Of a stretch of DNA of 64,000 nt, positions 23,778-34,073 are shown in pieces. The position numbers and the translations under genes are program-made. Numbering within the stretch: position 1 is the first letter of the stretch; each line of letters begins with the position of its first letter. The DNA comes from Bacteroidota bacterium (GTDB lineage Bacteria; Bacteroidota; Bacteroidia; Bacteroidales; F082): NCBI GenBank assembly GCA_016845175.1, contig JAERTD010000007.1:1-64000 (forward strand), in the 5' to 3' direction. The notes below the pieces were generated by a model. The model made no database searches, was not told the DNA's origin, and worked only from the letters and a program-made list of their open reading frames with translations.

Positions 23778-26132
23778 CTATTCATACCTCAAACTGTCCA
23801 CAGGATTTTTAGTAGCAGCGGAATAGCTTTGGACTGAAATTGCTACAATAGCAATGAACAAGGCCATAAGGCCTGAGGCAATGAAATAAACGAATCCTAA
23901 ATCTATTCTCACGGCATACTCCATGAGCCAATCACTCATAAGTAAATAGGCAGCAATAAATGCGGGTATCATGGACCACAATATCCATTTGAGCATATCA
24001 CCCAGAAGGAATAGCATGACCTCTTTTGAAGAACTGCCCATCACTTTCCGTATGCCAATTTCCTTGGTCCTCTTTTCAACATTAAATACAGAAAGTGAAA
24101 ACATGCCTGCAAAACTTAGCAAGATGGCGAGTACAGTGCCGAAGAGTGTCAGGTCGATGAGCTGATCTTCTTTCCAGAATTTTCTGCTGTACATATCCTC
24201 CAATTTAAAAATATGTGGGAGGTAATTTTCATCAAAGCCTTGCATGATATCAGTTATCTTCTGTTTTTCGAAATCACCCAAATCACCAGTAAGTTTCATA
24301 TAGAAAACACGTGGATTGCTAGAACCCCATGATAATGCCAATGGAGCGATTGTCTCACCCGCATTTTCGTTGTAATAAAAATCTTTTACCACACCTATAA
24401 TTTTCAGGGGGTCCGTATGCATCACCAGATGCTTGCCTACAGCATCCTCTAACCCAAGCATATCCACAGCGGCCTGATTGATAATAATACTGTGTTTATC
24501 TTCAGAAGTTCCGGAATAAAACCGTCCGGATACCAGCTGTAAATCCATGGTTTCACAAAAACCTTGTTGAATTCGGTATTGATGGATGGTTTTCATATTT
24601 TCTTCTGATTCGCCATATTCATAGATAAACTGTCCACTGCAACCACCACCCATAAAATGTGAAGAAGTTCCAAAGCTGGATACAAAGGGTAAGTTCAACA
24701 TCTCGGCTCTAATTGAATTTGCTTTTTCTCTTATGGTTTTATCAAATCCAGAAATGCCTATCACCTGATTTGAACTGAACCCGAGAGGTACCTTTTTTAA
24801 GTGTGTTACTTGTGACATAATCACTAGAAGGCAAATCATAAGGAATACACTGATTGAAAATTGTGTGATGACTGCTGCAATAGACAGAATTTTCTTTCTG
24901 CGAATGGTATTTGAACCACCTTTGATAGCTGCTATAGTGCTCAGTTTTGATAAATACATGGAAGGGTAGGCTCCACAGATAAGTATTAGTGTGAAGAGGA
25001 ATATTACGAGACTTATAATTCCCAGCTTATCAAACATAATGGATAATTCCAGTTTTTTATTAATGGTTTCAGCAAACAGTGGTGTTATTGCCTGCGTTAC
25101 CAGAAGCGCCAAAATAAAGGCAGCCATGCATAAAACAGCGGATTCGAAATAGAACAATTTCTGTAGATGACGTTTCCCGCCACCCAGTGATTTTCGAATG
25201 CCTATTTCAAGGGAGCGCTTTTCACCATAAAGAACAAATGAGTTTATGGTATTAATAACAGCTATCAATAAAATGAATACTGCCAAAAATCCAAGGGTGT
25301 AAAGGTCTTTGACATTCCCTTTTGCTGACAAATCAGATTCAGCGGCGCTAAACAAGTGAAGGTCAGTTAAGGGTTCAATTCCTGATTGGGTTTCCTGAAA
25401 AGGCGGACAAAACTTCTCACTTAGAATGGCATTGTAAACCGATGATATCTTTAGGCCTACACTTTCAAAATCAGCCTCCTTATTTAATAAATAGTAGGTG
25501 AAAAACTCAAGGCCTCCATATTGTTCAGGCTGAATGCTACTCATGGAGAGCAGCAGATCAAAGCTAAAATGCGTATTTGCAGGTAAATCTTTAACAACAC
25601 CAGTAATGGTATATTTCTTATTCTTGGTTTCAATAATTTTACCCACGCATTCCACACTGTTAAATATTTTCATAGCAAGTGACTCAGAAAGCACAACCGA
25701 TAGTGGAGCCGCCAGCGCATTCTCCTTATTTCCGCTGATGAGATTCAACCCGAACACATCAAAAAAAGTAGCATCTGAATACAAACCATACTGTCGGTCA
25801 AACTGACTTTCCTGATGTCTGATTTTAAAATCTCCACCCCTATACAACTGTACAGTTAAATCAACCTCAGGGATCTGAGGCGGAACATCTGTATAGGCAC
25901 TTCTTAAGGTTATGGGATAAGTAGCACTGCCATGTTCATCAATGACTTTGTTATATAAACGACCCACACGGTCTTTGGTAGGAAAATGATTGTCGTAACT
26001 TACCTCATGCTTGACGTAAATCATTAAGATCATTACTGCCGTAAGGCCTATGGCTAAACCTGGTATGCTGATGAACAATAGTAGCGGCCGGTTTCTAAAA
26101 TTTCTTAGGGTATTGATTATTTGTTTAAGCAT
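23778..26132 (-). CDS. ABC transporter permease, MacB/FtsX family (two permease units)
   Basis: This 784-aa inner-membrane protein has TM1 at about residues 17-40, a MacB-type periplasmic domain (about 45-240), three helices (about 275-400), then a second unit with TM helices near 415-440, another periplasmic domain and three final helices (about 660-780). The conserved EIGIRKSLGGGKRHL and EIGIRKVMGSSSKEV loops after each block are hallmarks of the family. In Bacteroidota such pairs export lipid-linked or peptide substrates or counter envelope stress. The gene is divergent from an NtrC-type regulator and preceded by a sigma-54 promoter. Confidence 0.93.
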   Translation of the reverse strand: MLKQIINTLRNFRNRPLLLFISIPGLAIGLTAVMILMIYVKHEVSYDNHFPTKDRVGRLYNKVIDEHGSATYPITLRSAYTDVPPQIPEVDLTVQLYRGGDFKIRHQESQFDRQYGLYSDATFFDVFGLNLISGNKENALAAPLSVVLSESLAMKIFNSVECVGKIIETKNKKYTITGVVKDLPANTHFSFDLLLSMSSIQPEQYGGLEFFTYYLLNKEADFESVGLKISSVYNAILSEKFCPPFQETQSGIEPLTDLHLFSAAESDLSAKGNVKDLYTLGFLAVFILLIAVINTINSFVLYGEKRSLEIGIRKSLGGGKRHLQKLFYFESAVLCMAAFILALLVTQAITPLFAETINKKLELSIMFDKLGIISLVIFLFTLILICGAYPSMYLSKLSTIAAIKGGSNTIRRKKILSIAAVITQFSISVFLMICLLVIMSQVTHLKKVPLGFSSNQVIGISGFDKTIREKANSIRAEMLNLPFVSSFGTSSHFMGGGCSGQFIYEYGESEENMKTIHQYRIQQGFCETMDLQLVSGRFYSGTSEDKHSIIINQAAVDMLGLEDAVGKHLVMHTDPLKIIGVVKDFYYNENAGETIAPLALSWGSSNPRVFYMKLTGDLGDFEKQKITDIMQGFDENYLPHIFKLEDMYSRKFWKEDQLIDLTLFGTVLAILLSFAGMFSLSVFNVEKRTKEIGIRKVMGSSSKEVMLFLLGDMLKWILWSMIPAFIAAYLLMSDWLMEYAVRIDLGFVYFIASGLMALFIAIVAISVQSYSAATKNPVDSLRYE

Positions 26133-26264
26133 AAGCCAAGTTTCTAATGCATTTTATTTTAAGCTTTGGTTCTACTCTTTGAGCTGATTCCTGTTGTATG
26201 ATCAAGTTTCAGGCATTGATCTCATGAACTGCAAGCTATAACCATAGCTAATGCTGAATTCAAA

Positions 26265-26278
26265 GCAAGCCCTGTGCC
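26265..26278 (-). promoter_or_regulatory. Sigma-54 (RpoN) promoter facing the ABC exporter
   Basis: Read on the minus strand the sequence is CGGCAC-AGGGC-TTGCT, against the consensus TGGCAC-N5-TTGCW. The invariant GG and GC are exactly 10 bases apart. The predicted start is near 26253, giving a leader of about 120 bases before the permease. The divergent gene encodes a sigma-54 activator. Confidence 0.75.
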
Positions 26279-26448
26279 GACAAATCCAAATACCTTAAAA
26301 ACAGGGAAATACGCAAGTTCAACTTCATTGCCTATCACAATAAGTGTAAAAAAATTAGACAGATGCTGTATGATTAATTTACAGATTCATATATTAGCAG
26401 GAGGTTAATAAAAGGTATGAGTTATATTCAAGAACCATAATTCCAAAT

Positions 26449-27813
26449 ATGAAGGCTAACATTCTTATTCTGGATGACAATAAAAGCGTATTAACAGCTC
26501 TGGAATTACTCCTGCAAAAGGATTATGAAAACGTCATTTGCCTGAATAGCCCAAACAATTTATTGGGAACTTTACAAATACATCACATCAATGTGGTATT
26601 GTTGGACATGAATTTCAAGGCAGGAGTTAATACCGGCAATGAAGGGATCTATTGGTTACATGAGATCCATAAATATGACCCAAATATTTCTGTGATTATG
26701 ATCACTGCCTATGGAGACATTGAACTAGCTGTAAAGGCATTGAAAGAAGGGGCATTCGATTTTATTTTAAAGCCCTGGGAAAACCACAAACTATTGAGTA
26801 CCATCCATGGGGCTGTACTACTCAGTAAGACTAAAGCTGAAAGTGCATCATTACGCCGAACGACACAAAACCTAAAGCAACATATCAGCCAGCCAGCCAA
26901 AATAGCTATCGGACGATCAGAGGCTATGGAGGAAGTAATGGACATGGTGCGAAAAGTGGCGACTACGGACGCCAACATCCTTATTACAGGTGAAAACGGA
27001 ACAGGAAAAGAGCTGATTGCACGTGAGATCCATAGCCAATCAAGGCGGAATCAAGAGGTTTTCTTGAGCATTGACATGGGTGCCATTAGTGAGACCTTAT
27101 TTGAAAGTGAATTATTTGGTCATACCAAAGGTTCTTTTACTGACGCAAAAGATGAACGTATAGGCAAGTTTGAAACGGCGCACAAGGGCAGTTTATTCCT
27201 GGACGAGATCGGCAATTTGCCTTTGGCCATGCAGGCAAAATTACTAACGGCCTTACAGAACAGAACAATCACAAAAATAGGCAGTAGCGAAATTGTACCC
27301 ATTGATATAAGATTGATTTCTGCTACCAATAAGAATCTGGATGACATGATCGCCAGTGACTTGTTCCGAGAGGATTTAATGTATCGGATCAACACCATAA
27401 CCATCGAAGTGCCACCCCTAAGACAAAGAGGTAACGACATCCTTTTACTTGCTGATTTCTATCTTAAGAAATATGCTGCTAAATATGAAAAGTATGGTTT
27501 AAAACTAAACCAGAAGGCGTCACAAAAGTTGTTAAGCTATCATTGGCCTGGGAATGTAAGAGAATTGCAACACAGCATGGAGAAAGCCGTAATATTAGCT
27601 GACAGCACAGTGCTGGATGAAAATAGTTTCACTTTGTACAATCGACCTCAGAATCTTTCCAACAGCATTTCTGACCTGAGCCTTAAAGCTATGGAAAGGG
27701 AAATGATACGTACCCATATTACCAATGAAAATAGGAATATGAGTGCTGTTGCCGACAAACTGGGCATCACCAGACAAACCCTTTACAATAAAATCAAGAA
27801 ATATGGCTTATAG
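26449..27813 (+). CDS. NtrC-family sigma-54-dependent response regulator
   Basis: This 454-aa protein has a receiver domain (about residues 3-122, phospho-acceptor Asp53 in VVLLDMNFK) and an AAA+ domain (about 155-385) with Walker A GENGTGKE (181-188) and Walker B GSLFLDEIG. The sigma-54 contact loop reads GSFTDA (228-233) in place of GAFTGA, a change seen in Bacteroidota members. A Fis-type HTH follows (about 410-452, MSAVADKLGITRQTLYNKI). It should be switched on by the histidine kinase overlapping its 3' end and activate the divergent exporter from its sigma-54 promoter. Confidence 0.96.
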   Translation: MKANILILDDNKSVLTALELLLQKDYENVICLNSPNNLLGTLQIHHINVVLLDMNFKAGVNTGNEGIYWLHEIHKYDPNISVIMITAYGDIELAVKALKEGAFDFILKPWENHKLLSTIHGAVLLSKTKAESASLRRTTQNLKQHISQPAKIAIGRSEAMEEVMDMVRKVATTDANILITGENGTGKELIAREIHSQSRRNQEVFLSIDMGAISETLFESELFGHTKGSFTDAKDERIGKFETAHKGSLFLDEIGNLPLAMQAKLLTALQNRTITKIGSSEIVPIDIRLISATNKNLDDMIASDLFREDLMYRINTITIEVPPLRQRGNDILLLADFYLKKYAAKYEKYGLKLNQKASQKLLSYHWPGNVRELQHSMEKAVILADSTVLDENSFTLYNRPQNLSNSISDLSLKAMEREMIRTHITNENRNMSAVADKLGITRQTLYNKIKKYGL

Positions 27814-29158
27814 ATACTTCTATTTAAATATTCTCTTTAGGGTTTTACTTGTAATAGTACTCACGGCAGTTTCAACCTATTTACTTTTGGTTAAGAATGC
27901 TTACCTATGGGGGGGCATAATTATCCCCATCATAGTTATATTGGTCATCAACTTAATTAAGTATTTCAACCGAATCAATACATGGGTTTCATTCTATTTA
28001 TCAGGGATTGAGAACGAAGATGCTTCATTGAAAGTTCCTTCTGGTTCCGGCAATAAAGTAGTGGATGATGTATATATGAATGTGGAGCGAATTAAGAACT
28101 TGCTCAAGCAAGCTAAACTTGATATAACCACACAGGAGTATTATTATAAGTCAGTTATTAATCAATCAGCAACTGGTTTATTCTCGGTTAATGAAAATGG
28201 ACGGGTCGTAAATATCAATCCTGCCGCAATAAAGTTGGTTGGGCTGAAGGAATTTCACCATATTAATATGTTGGAAACCATTGATAAGGAATTACCCGCT
28301 TTTATCTTGCAGCCAATAAGCAATAATCATGAACAATCTGCTGTATTTGAAAACCAGTATGGCCAAAAGCTATTGTTTAAACGGTCAACAATTATTAGTC
28401 AGCAAAAGAAAATCAGGCTTATCGCTGTGGGTGATATTACCAAAGAACTGGATACCAGAGAAGTGGAAGCTTGGGTAAAATTAGCGCGAACCCTCTCCCA
28501 CGAAATAATGAATAACATTGCTCCAATTACCACTCTTTCCAAAGTAATTTCGGATTATTTTACTCTTAACGATTCTCCCATAAGCCTCTCAAAGCTTGAT
28601 CAAAACACCATCTCAAATACCTTAAAAGGCCTTCAAGTAATAGAAGAGCGGAGTGTTGGACTAATGAATTTTGTTGAGAATTACAGGAAGTTTACCAAAC
28701 TACCTGCTCCACAATTGGAGACTTGTAATTTGAGTGAAGTATTGGAAAGCATGGTTCTTGCTTCCACTAGTTTTATGGAAGGTACAGGTATTAGTATCAC
28801 CAAAGATTTTTCTGAGAAGGTCATGGTTGATACAGATAAGGAGTTACTGTCGCAGGTTGTGATTAACCTATTGAAGAACGCATGTGAAGCACTCATTATG
28901 GATGATGTGAAAGATCCCGCAATAAGTATCAGTTTGAATCAGGTTAACCATGAATCCAGGATTGATATTTCAAATAACGGGCCCTTAATACCCAACGAAA
29001 TCAGAGAGCAAATCTTTATCCCTTTCTTTACAACCAAAGAAGAAGGGTCAGGGATTGGTTTAAGCCTGAGTAAACAAATGATGCTACAAATGGGAGGAGA
29101 CTTAGTCCTTAGAAGTGGAAAGGAAGAAACCACTACCTTTTCAATTATCTTACATTGA
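27803..29158 (+). CDS. Membrane sensor histidine kinase (NtrB-like)
   Basis: Starting at the ATG at 27803 the protein is 451 aa. Two helices (about 8-30 and 34-54) flank almost no periplasmic loop. A PAS-like domain follows (about 115-215), then HisKA with phospho-acceptor His233 (RTLSHEIMNNIAP) and an HATPase domain with N box NLLKNACEAL and G box EGSGIGLSLS. An upstream in-frame ATG at 27743 lies deep in the regulator gene and is less likely. The 11-base overlap with the regulator gene means coupled expression. The minimal outside region suggests sensing within the membrane or cytoplasm. Confidence 0.94.
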   Translation: MAYRYFYLNILFRVLLVIVLTAVSTYLLLVKNAYLWGGIIIPIIVILVINLIKYFNRINTWVSFYLSGIENEDASLKVPSGSGNKVVDDVYMNVERIKNLLKQAKLDITTQEYYYKSVINQSATGLFSVNENGRVVNINPAAIKLVGLKEFHHINMLETIDKELPAFILQPISNNHEQSAVFENQYGQKLLFKRSTIISQQKKIRLIAVGDITKELDTREVEAWVKLARTLSHEIMNNIAPITTLSKVISDYFTLNDSPISLSKLDQNTISNTLKGLQVIEERSVGLMNFVENYRKFTKLPAPQLETCNLSEVLESMVLASTSFMEGTGISITKDFSEKVMVDTDKELLSQVVINLLKNACEALIMDDVKDPAISISLNQVNHESRIDISNNGPLIPNEIREQIFIPFFTTKEEGSGIGLSLSKQMMLQMGGDLVLRSGKEETTTFSIILH

Positions 29159-29250
29159 AATCTCAACTATCTTAAGAAAAACATATCAGTTACCAAATCC
29201 ATGATGCTTCGACATAGAGAGGGAATTATATGGTAATGTATTGTCTTAAT

Positions 29251-32229
29251 TTAATTCTTGATCAATTTCCTAACCGAATGGGCCTCGTCAGTATCTAAAT
29301 AAAGGGTATAGACGCCTTTGGGAAGTTGACTGGTGTCTACCTTTTTCCTGTCATTCAGACTTCCTTGCAACAGTATTTGCCCATTGGAATTCAACAGTTT
29401 ATAGCTTATGGGTCTGTTGCAGTCCTCATTTTCAATAATCAATTCATCAGAGAAAGGGTTCGGGTGAACTCCAATATCAGAGAACAGATGAAAGGAGGGC
29501 ACACTGAAACTAGTGATCTCTGTGCAAACGGATGTGTCGGTGCAGGAGTCCAAAGTGATGACCACTGCATAATGTCCATTGGTGGTAGCTGTATAACTTT
29601 GGTTTGTGGCACCTTCAATGGCTTGGTATCCCTGGTCACAAATTACCCACTGGTAGCTGCCTGCCGTAACATTGGAGCTTATGGTCTCTCCGACAATCGA
29701 CACTGTGGTATCGATTACAGCTACTGCAAGATCCAGTGTGTAGGTGCTGTCACATCCTGCCTCGGTGAAGAAGTGTTTAGTGTAAACTCCTGAATCAGTA
29801 TAATCCTGTCCCTGCCAGCTGTAAGTTTCGCCATGACACATCTGATGATCTTCCTCAAATGAATAGACCGGATCAACTTCCAGTGTCAGTTGCAGGATGC
29901 TATCCGCACCAGTAGACGAAGTTAGGGTGTCATAATAAACCCCGGCAGTATTATATTCTGTTCCCTGCCAGTGGTAGGATTCTCCCTCACAGATGAAGAC
30001 ATGGTCAACGTAGTTGTTATTTAATCGTGCAATTCTGTTTCTGCCCACACCATTATAGCTAATAAATCCACCACCAAAAAGTATCTTATCATCAGATTGT
30101 AAGACAGTTGTATACACATTAAAGTTAGGTCCGCTTCCCCTTTCAAAGCTAGGGTCTAAGCTTCCGTCTTTATTGATTCTTGCCAGATGTTGAATTTCTG
30201 TACCATTGTATTCAAGAAATTGTCCCCCAATAATCATTTTATGGTCGCTTTGCATAGAAATGGATCGAATGCCTCCCAGTGACCCGGTTCCTGGGTTAAA
30301 CTCTGTATCCAGGCTTCCGTCATTATTCAATCTTACTATCCCATAACTACCCGATCCATTGAAACTTGAAAAGTAGCCTCCGGCAATTATTTTATTTTCC
30401 TGGATAATGATGGAATAAATATCATGGTCACCTCCGCTTCCACAATCAAATGACGTGTCCAGGCTACCATCAGGATATACACGAATAATTCTAAACTCAC
30501 CCGCATGTTTAGCTCCACCAAGAAGAATTTTTCCATCGGCTTGAATGGCTATCGCATAAATGTACCCTCCTATTCCATCACCCGCATCAAAACTGTTGTC
30601 GATGCTTCCGTCTGTATTTAGACGGACTATAAATCTACTATCAGATCCATTATAACGGGAAAAGGTTCCTCCGATAAGAATCTTACCATCATCTTGTAGT
30701 TCAACAGCTCTTACATTACCATTAAAACCGCTTCCTGTACTAAATGAGGGATCAACACTTCCGTCAGCGTTTAAACGAACCAAAAAGCTTGCAGGGGTTC
30801 CATCACATGTGGTAAAGCCACCTCCCACGACTATTTTCCCATCGGTTTGAATGTTAATGGTATTGACACCATTATTAAACCCACTACCAATATCGAAGCT
30901 AGTGTCAAGACTTCCATCAGGAAGAAGTCGGGCCATCCGCTTACTCACCATCCCATCGTATCTTGTAAAATTTCCACCGATAATTAGCTTGGCATCTGGC
31001 TGTTGTGCAATACAATGGACCCAATTATCTGCAGCACTTCCTTTGTTGAAAGTTGGGTCAAAATCACCATTGGCATTCAGCCGGATAATTTGACCTGTCC
31101 GAATCTCATTGTAGTGGGTAAAATTACCTCCAACAATAATTTTACCATCACTCATCACCTCGATAGTATTTATTATAGAACTTCCACCAGGAGAAACCTT
31201 AAAATCAGGATCGAAACTTCCATTTGAATTCAGGCGTGCTATATAATGGCTTTCATTGTTGTCAAATGTAAAGAATTCACCAGCGATAATAATTTTACCA
31301 TCGTTAAGGATGGTTATGGATCTGATGGAACTGTTTGCTCCAGTTCCACTTGTAAATGACGTATCCAAATTGCCATCAGTGTCTAAACGGGCTATCATGC
31401 CTACCTCTGAACCCTGATAACTGCTAAAGGATCCTCCGATTATTATTTTACCATCATCCAGTATCGTAACAATATCAATGGATTGATAGGCATGTATTCC
31501 TGTTTCAGTATTGAATGAATCATCCAGACTACCATCAGTATGTATGCGGGCAATTTTCCCACAACTAATATCATTGTAAGAGGAAAACTGGCCTCCTATT
31601 AGTATTTTCCCATCATCTTGCAAGGCAATGGTCCTTATGGTTGCATTGGCCCCGGTACCCTGGTCAAAGCTGGTATCAAGACTTCCATCGGTATGCAAGC
31701 GTGCGATACGGTTAATGTATGATCCACCACAAATGGTAAATGCACCTCCGATGAGTATTTTACCATCTGCCTGTACCGCAATCGTATAAATATACCCATC
31801 GATGGATTCTCCCATCTGAAAAGTGGGATCCAGACTTCCATCAGGGTTTACACGTGCCAAAAACCTGCTCAATACACCTTCGTAATGAGAAAACTCTCCA
31901 CCTATCAGTATTTTACCATCCTGTTGAATGGCAAGGGCCTTAACCCGACCATCTGCTCCTGCCCCAGGTAGAAATGTAGTATCCAAACTTCCATCAACAT
32001 TCAATCGTGCCAGGCGACTTCTTTCAATGTAATTGTATTTTGTAAAACTCCCTCCAATAATAATTTTACCATCATCCTGTGTAGCACTGGCATTCACATA
32101 GTCATTGGCTCCATCACCATTGCCAAAGCCTATATCATTGGGGTTAAATGTGAGATCGATGGATCCCGGTTGGGCATTTGATAGAAGGTAGCACAACATT
32201 AAAGTCATGCTCATTATAATGTTTTTCAT
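29251..32229 (-). CDS. Secreted delta-60 repeat protein with type IX sorting domain
   Basis: This 992-aa protein has a signal peptide (about residues 1-19). A long array (about 22-740) of roughly 50-60-residue repeats follows, each built like DGKILIGGxF...Y...RxARLNxDGSLDxSF, the delta-60 / beta-propeller type. Two modules follow with CEGESYHWQGTEYNTAG and CHGETYSWQGQDYTDSG (about 745-840), then a segment with TDTSVCTEIT and a type IX sorting domain in the last about 72 residues (HPNPFSDELII...). It is probably surface-attached. The ligand is unknown. Confidence 0.92.
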   Translation of the reverse strand: MKNIIMSMTLMLCYLLSNAQPGSIDLTFNPNDIGFGNGDGANDYVNASATQDDGKIIIGGSFTKYNYIERSRLARLNVDGSLDTTFLPGAGADGRVKALAIQQDGKILIGGEFSHYEGVLSRFLARVNPDGSLDPTFQMGESIDGYIYTIAVQADGKILIGGAFTICGGSYINRIARLHTDGSLDTSFDQGTGANATIRTIALQDDGKILIGGQFSSYNDISCGKIARIHTDGSLDDSFNTETGIHAYQSIDIVTILDDGKIIIGGSFSSYQGSEVGMIARLDTDGNLDTSFTSGTGANSSIRSITILNDGKIIIAGEFFTFDNNESHYIARLNSNGSFDPDFKVSPGGSSIINTIEVMSDGKIIVGGNFTHYNEIRTGQIIRLNANGDFDPTFNKGSAADNWVHCIAQQPDAKLIIGGNFTRYDGMVSKRMARLLPDGSLDTSFDIGSGFNNGVNTINIQTDGKIVVGGGFTTCDGTPASFLVRLNADGSVDPSFSTGSGFNGNVRAVELQDDGKILIGGTFSRYNGSDSRFIVRLNTDGSIDNSFDAGDGIGGYIYAIAIQADGKILLGGAKHAGEFRIIRVYPDGSLDTSFDCGSGGDHDIYSIIIQENKIIAGGYFSSFNGSGSYGIVRLNNDGSLDTEFNPGTGSLGGIRSISMQSDHKMIIGGQFLEYNGTEIQHLARINKDGSLDPSFERGSGPNFNVYTTVLQSDDKILFGGGFISYNGVGRNRIARLNNNYVDHVFICEGESYHWQGTEYNTAGVYYDTLTSSTGADSILQLTLEVDPVYSFEEDHQMCHGETYSWQGQDYTDSGVYTKHFFTEAGCDSTYTLDLAVAVIDTTVSIVGETISSNVTAGSYQWVICDQGYQAIEGATNQSYTATTNGHYAVVITLDSCTDTSVCTEITSFSVPSFHLFSDIGVHPNPFSDELIIENEDCNRPISYKLLNSNGQILLQGSLNDRKKVDTSQLPKGVYTLYLDTDEAHSVRKLIKN

Positions 32230-32479
32230 AGCCAGGTTAATGAATTCTTGGGTTTAGGATCAAAAATATTAAAAATGTAAACCTGGCACACCTATCCCTG
32301 GTTTAAGATTGTATCTTAAACTACCATCCCAGGATGTTCAGAATAATGTAAAGCATAGGTTTTAAACCAAAGCAAGAGAGGGTATATGATATTCCTCTGT
32401 ATTGGCCTCAATACAAACTATTTGGTGTTTAGTTCATTATGTTCTATATTTATACACCCAATAAATATAATTTGCTATC

Positions 32480-33694
32480 ATGAAAACTCTTAGGCTTTTT
32501 TGTGCGATGGCAATAATGATTAGCGGTATCATTCTTGCTTTCAGTTGTGAGAAAAACGAAGAATCAAGCACTCCGGATCCTGTAGCCATATTAACAGTTA
32601 ATACTACCAGCGGAACTCCCTCTACGGTTTTTATTTTTAATGCATCTGACAGCCATGACGGATTACACCAGAGCCATACCATACAGTATAGGTGGGACCT
32701 TAACGGAGACGGTGTTTGGGATATAGAATGGGGTGATAATTATTCCACACAATATTCCTTTGAATTACCGGCTACTTATACCGTTATCCTTGAAGTTATG
32801 ACTACAGAAGGGAAGATTGCCAGGGATAGTCAGATGATAAACATCGAAGAAGAAGCCACCAATTCCTTACCTGTGGTTGCGACCAATCCCGTGTTCGAAA
32901 TCAGCCATACCATGGCCACTGGTGGGGGAACAGTTTTGGATGAGGGAGGATCATCCGTATCCATGAGAGGATTGATCTGGAAAATCAACGATCCTAATAA
33001 TCATACGGAGCATCGCACCTATGATACCATAGGAACACTGGGCAGCTTCGATCAACTGATGATAAATCTGATAAAGGATACTGTGTATTTGGTAAAGGCC
33101 TATGCAATGAATTCATTCGGAATTTCTTATGGTGAAGAACTGATGTTTTCTACTGATGGTGGGGCGCATGGCGAACCCTGTGAAGGCATGGCTAGCTTTA
33201 CCGATAGCCGTGATGGTCAGGTGTATGGTACTGTTCAAATGGGCAAACAGTGTTGGATGGACCGGAATATGACCTACAATACCGGAATCAATTATTGCTA
33301 CGAAAACAATTCAGAATTTTGTGATTTGTATGGACGTTTATATGAATGGGAAACAGCCATAAATGTATGTCCCGAAGGTTGGCGATTACCCACCAATGAG
33401 GATTGGTTCTGGCTTACCGGTGAAGTGGCCATTGCTGAAGAGGTGAAATCAATCGAAGGCTGGTTCTCCAATGGAAATGGAACCAACTCCAGTGCTTTTA
33501 ATGCATGGCCTGGGGGCGCCTATTTTGACGACAATAATTTCAGTTTCGTTACTGAAAGAGCGTATTTCTGGTCTGCGGATGATTCACAACAATGGCATGC
33601 TTTGCTTACCTATGAGAATGAGTTTAGGGCCACCTATTTCCAAAATCTTGATGGTGACAAGGCGCTGTCGGTGAGATGTATTAAAGACAACTAA
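32480..33694 (+). CDS. FISUMP-domain lipoprotein with PKD domain
   Basis: This 404-aa protein begins with a lipoprotein signal (IILAFSC, Cys about 23). A PKD-like domain (about 33-120, FNASDSHDGL...YRWDLNGDGVWDIEWGD...) and an Ig-like region (about 130-220) come next. The C-terminal third is a Fibrobacter succinogenes major paralogous domain: GQVYGTVQMGKQCWMDRNM, GRLYEWETA, CPEGWRLPTNEDW and the closing LSVRCIKDN. Such proteins sit on the cell surface; a carbohydrate-related role is often assumed but not shown. Confidence 0.9.
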   Translation: MKTLRLFCAMAIMISGIILAFSCEKNEESSTPDPVAILTVNTTSGTPSTVFIFNASDSHDGLHQSHTIQYRWDLNGDGVWDIEWGDNYSTQYSFELPATYTVILEVMTTEGKIARDSQMINIEEEATNSLPVVATNPVFEISHTMATGGGTVLDEGGSSVSMRGLIWKINDPNNHTEHRTYDTIGTLGSFDQLMINLIKDTVYLVKAYAMNSFGISYGEELMFSTDGGAHGEPCEGMASFTDSRDGQVYGTVQMGKQCWMDRNMTYNTGINYCYENNSEFCDLYGRLYEWETAINVCPEGWRLPTNEDWFWLTGEVAIAEEVKSIEGWFSNGNGTNSSAFNAWPGGAYFDDNNFSFVTERAYFWSADDSQQWHALLTYENEFRATYFQNLDGDKALSVRCIKDN

Positions 33695-34073
33695 TATTTG
33701 TTACTCATAGACAGAATTCCCATCCTTCTCCTTCGCCAAACTATTCTTGTAATACTATCTGATGACCAGCTGCTAATAGGTACATCATTCAAGCTGGTAT
33801 GGCAAAATATTCTTTACCGACTAGTGCTTTTATATTTTCACCCTGGTGCTTTCAACAAAAGATGAAGAACATTTGAGTAAATGTTGAAGGAGATTTGGGC
33901 AAAGTATGAAGGACATTTGCATAAATGTTGAAGGAGATTTGGATGGTACAATGGCTTCTTGGTTCGATTGCTCAATTGTTTCATTGTTAGATTGATATTT
34001 TAATCTTTCCTATTACAGCCTTTTATTCTTGTTTGTGGCTAGAAAAATCAGCCAATAATTGTATTTTTAGAGC
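33695..34073. other. Intergenic region with tandem repeat
   Basis: This 379-base gap holds no gene that I can support. It contains the two-copy repeat described at 33862-33945 and the upstream region of the secreted hydrolase. Confidence 0.5.
33862..33945 (+). repeat. Two imperfect 42-bp tandem repeats with small hairpins
   Basis: Each unit reads roughly (A/G)TGAAG(A/G)ACATTTG followed by AAATGTTGAAGGAGATTTGG. Within each unit ACATTT and AAATGT face each other across a 4-base loop, so both copies can form a small hairpin. Confidence 0.55.

Noticed and set aside
29251-32229. DNA-level repeat array as a separate genetic element
   Set aside because: The periodicity is explained by the protein repeats of the delta-60 gene.
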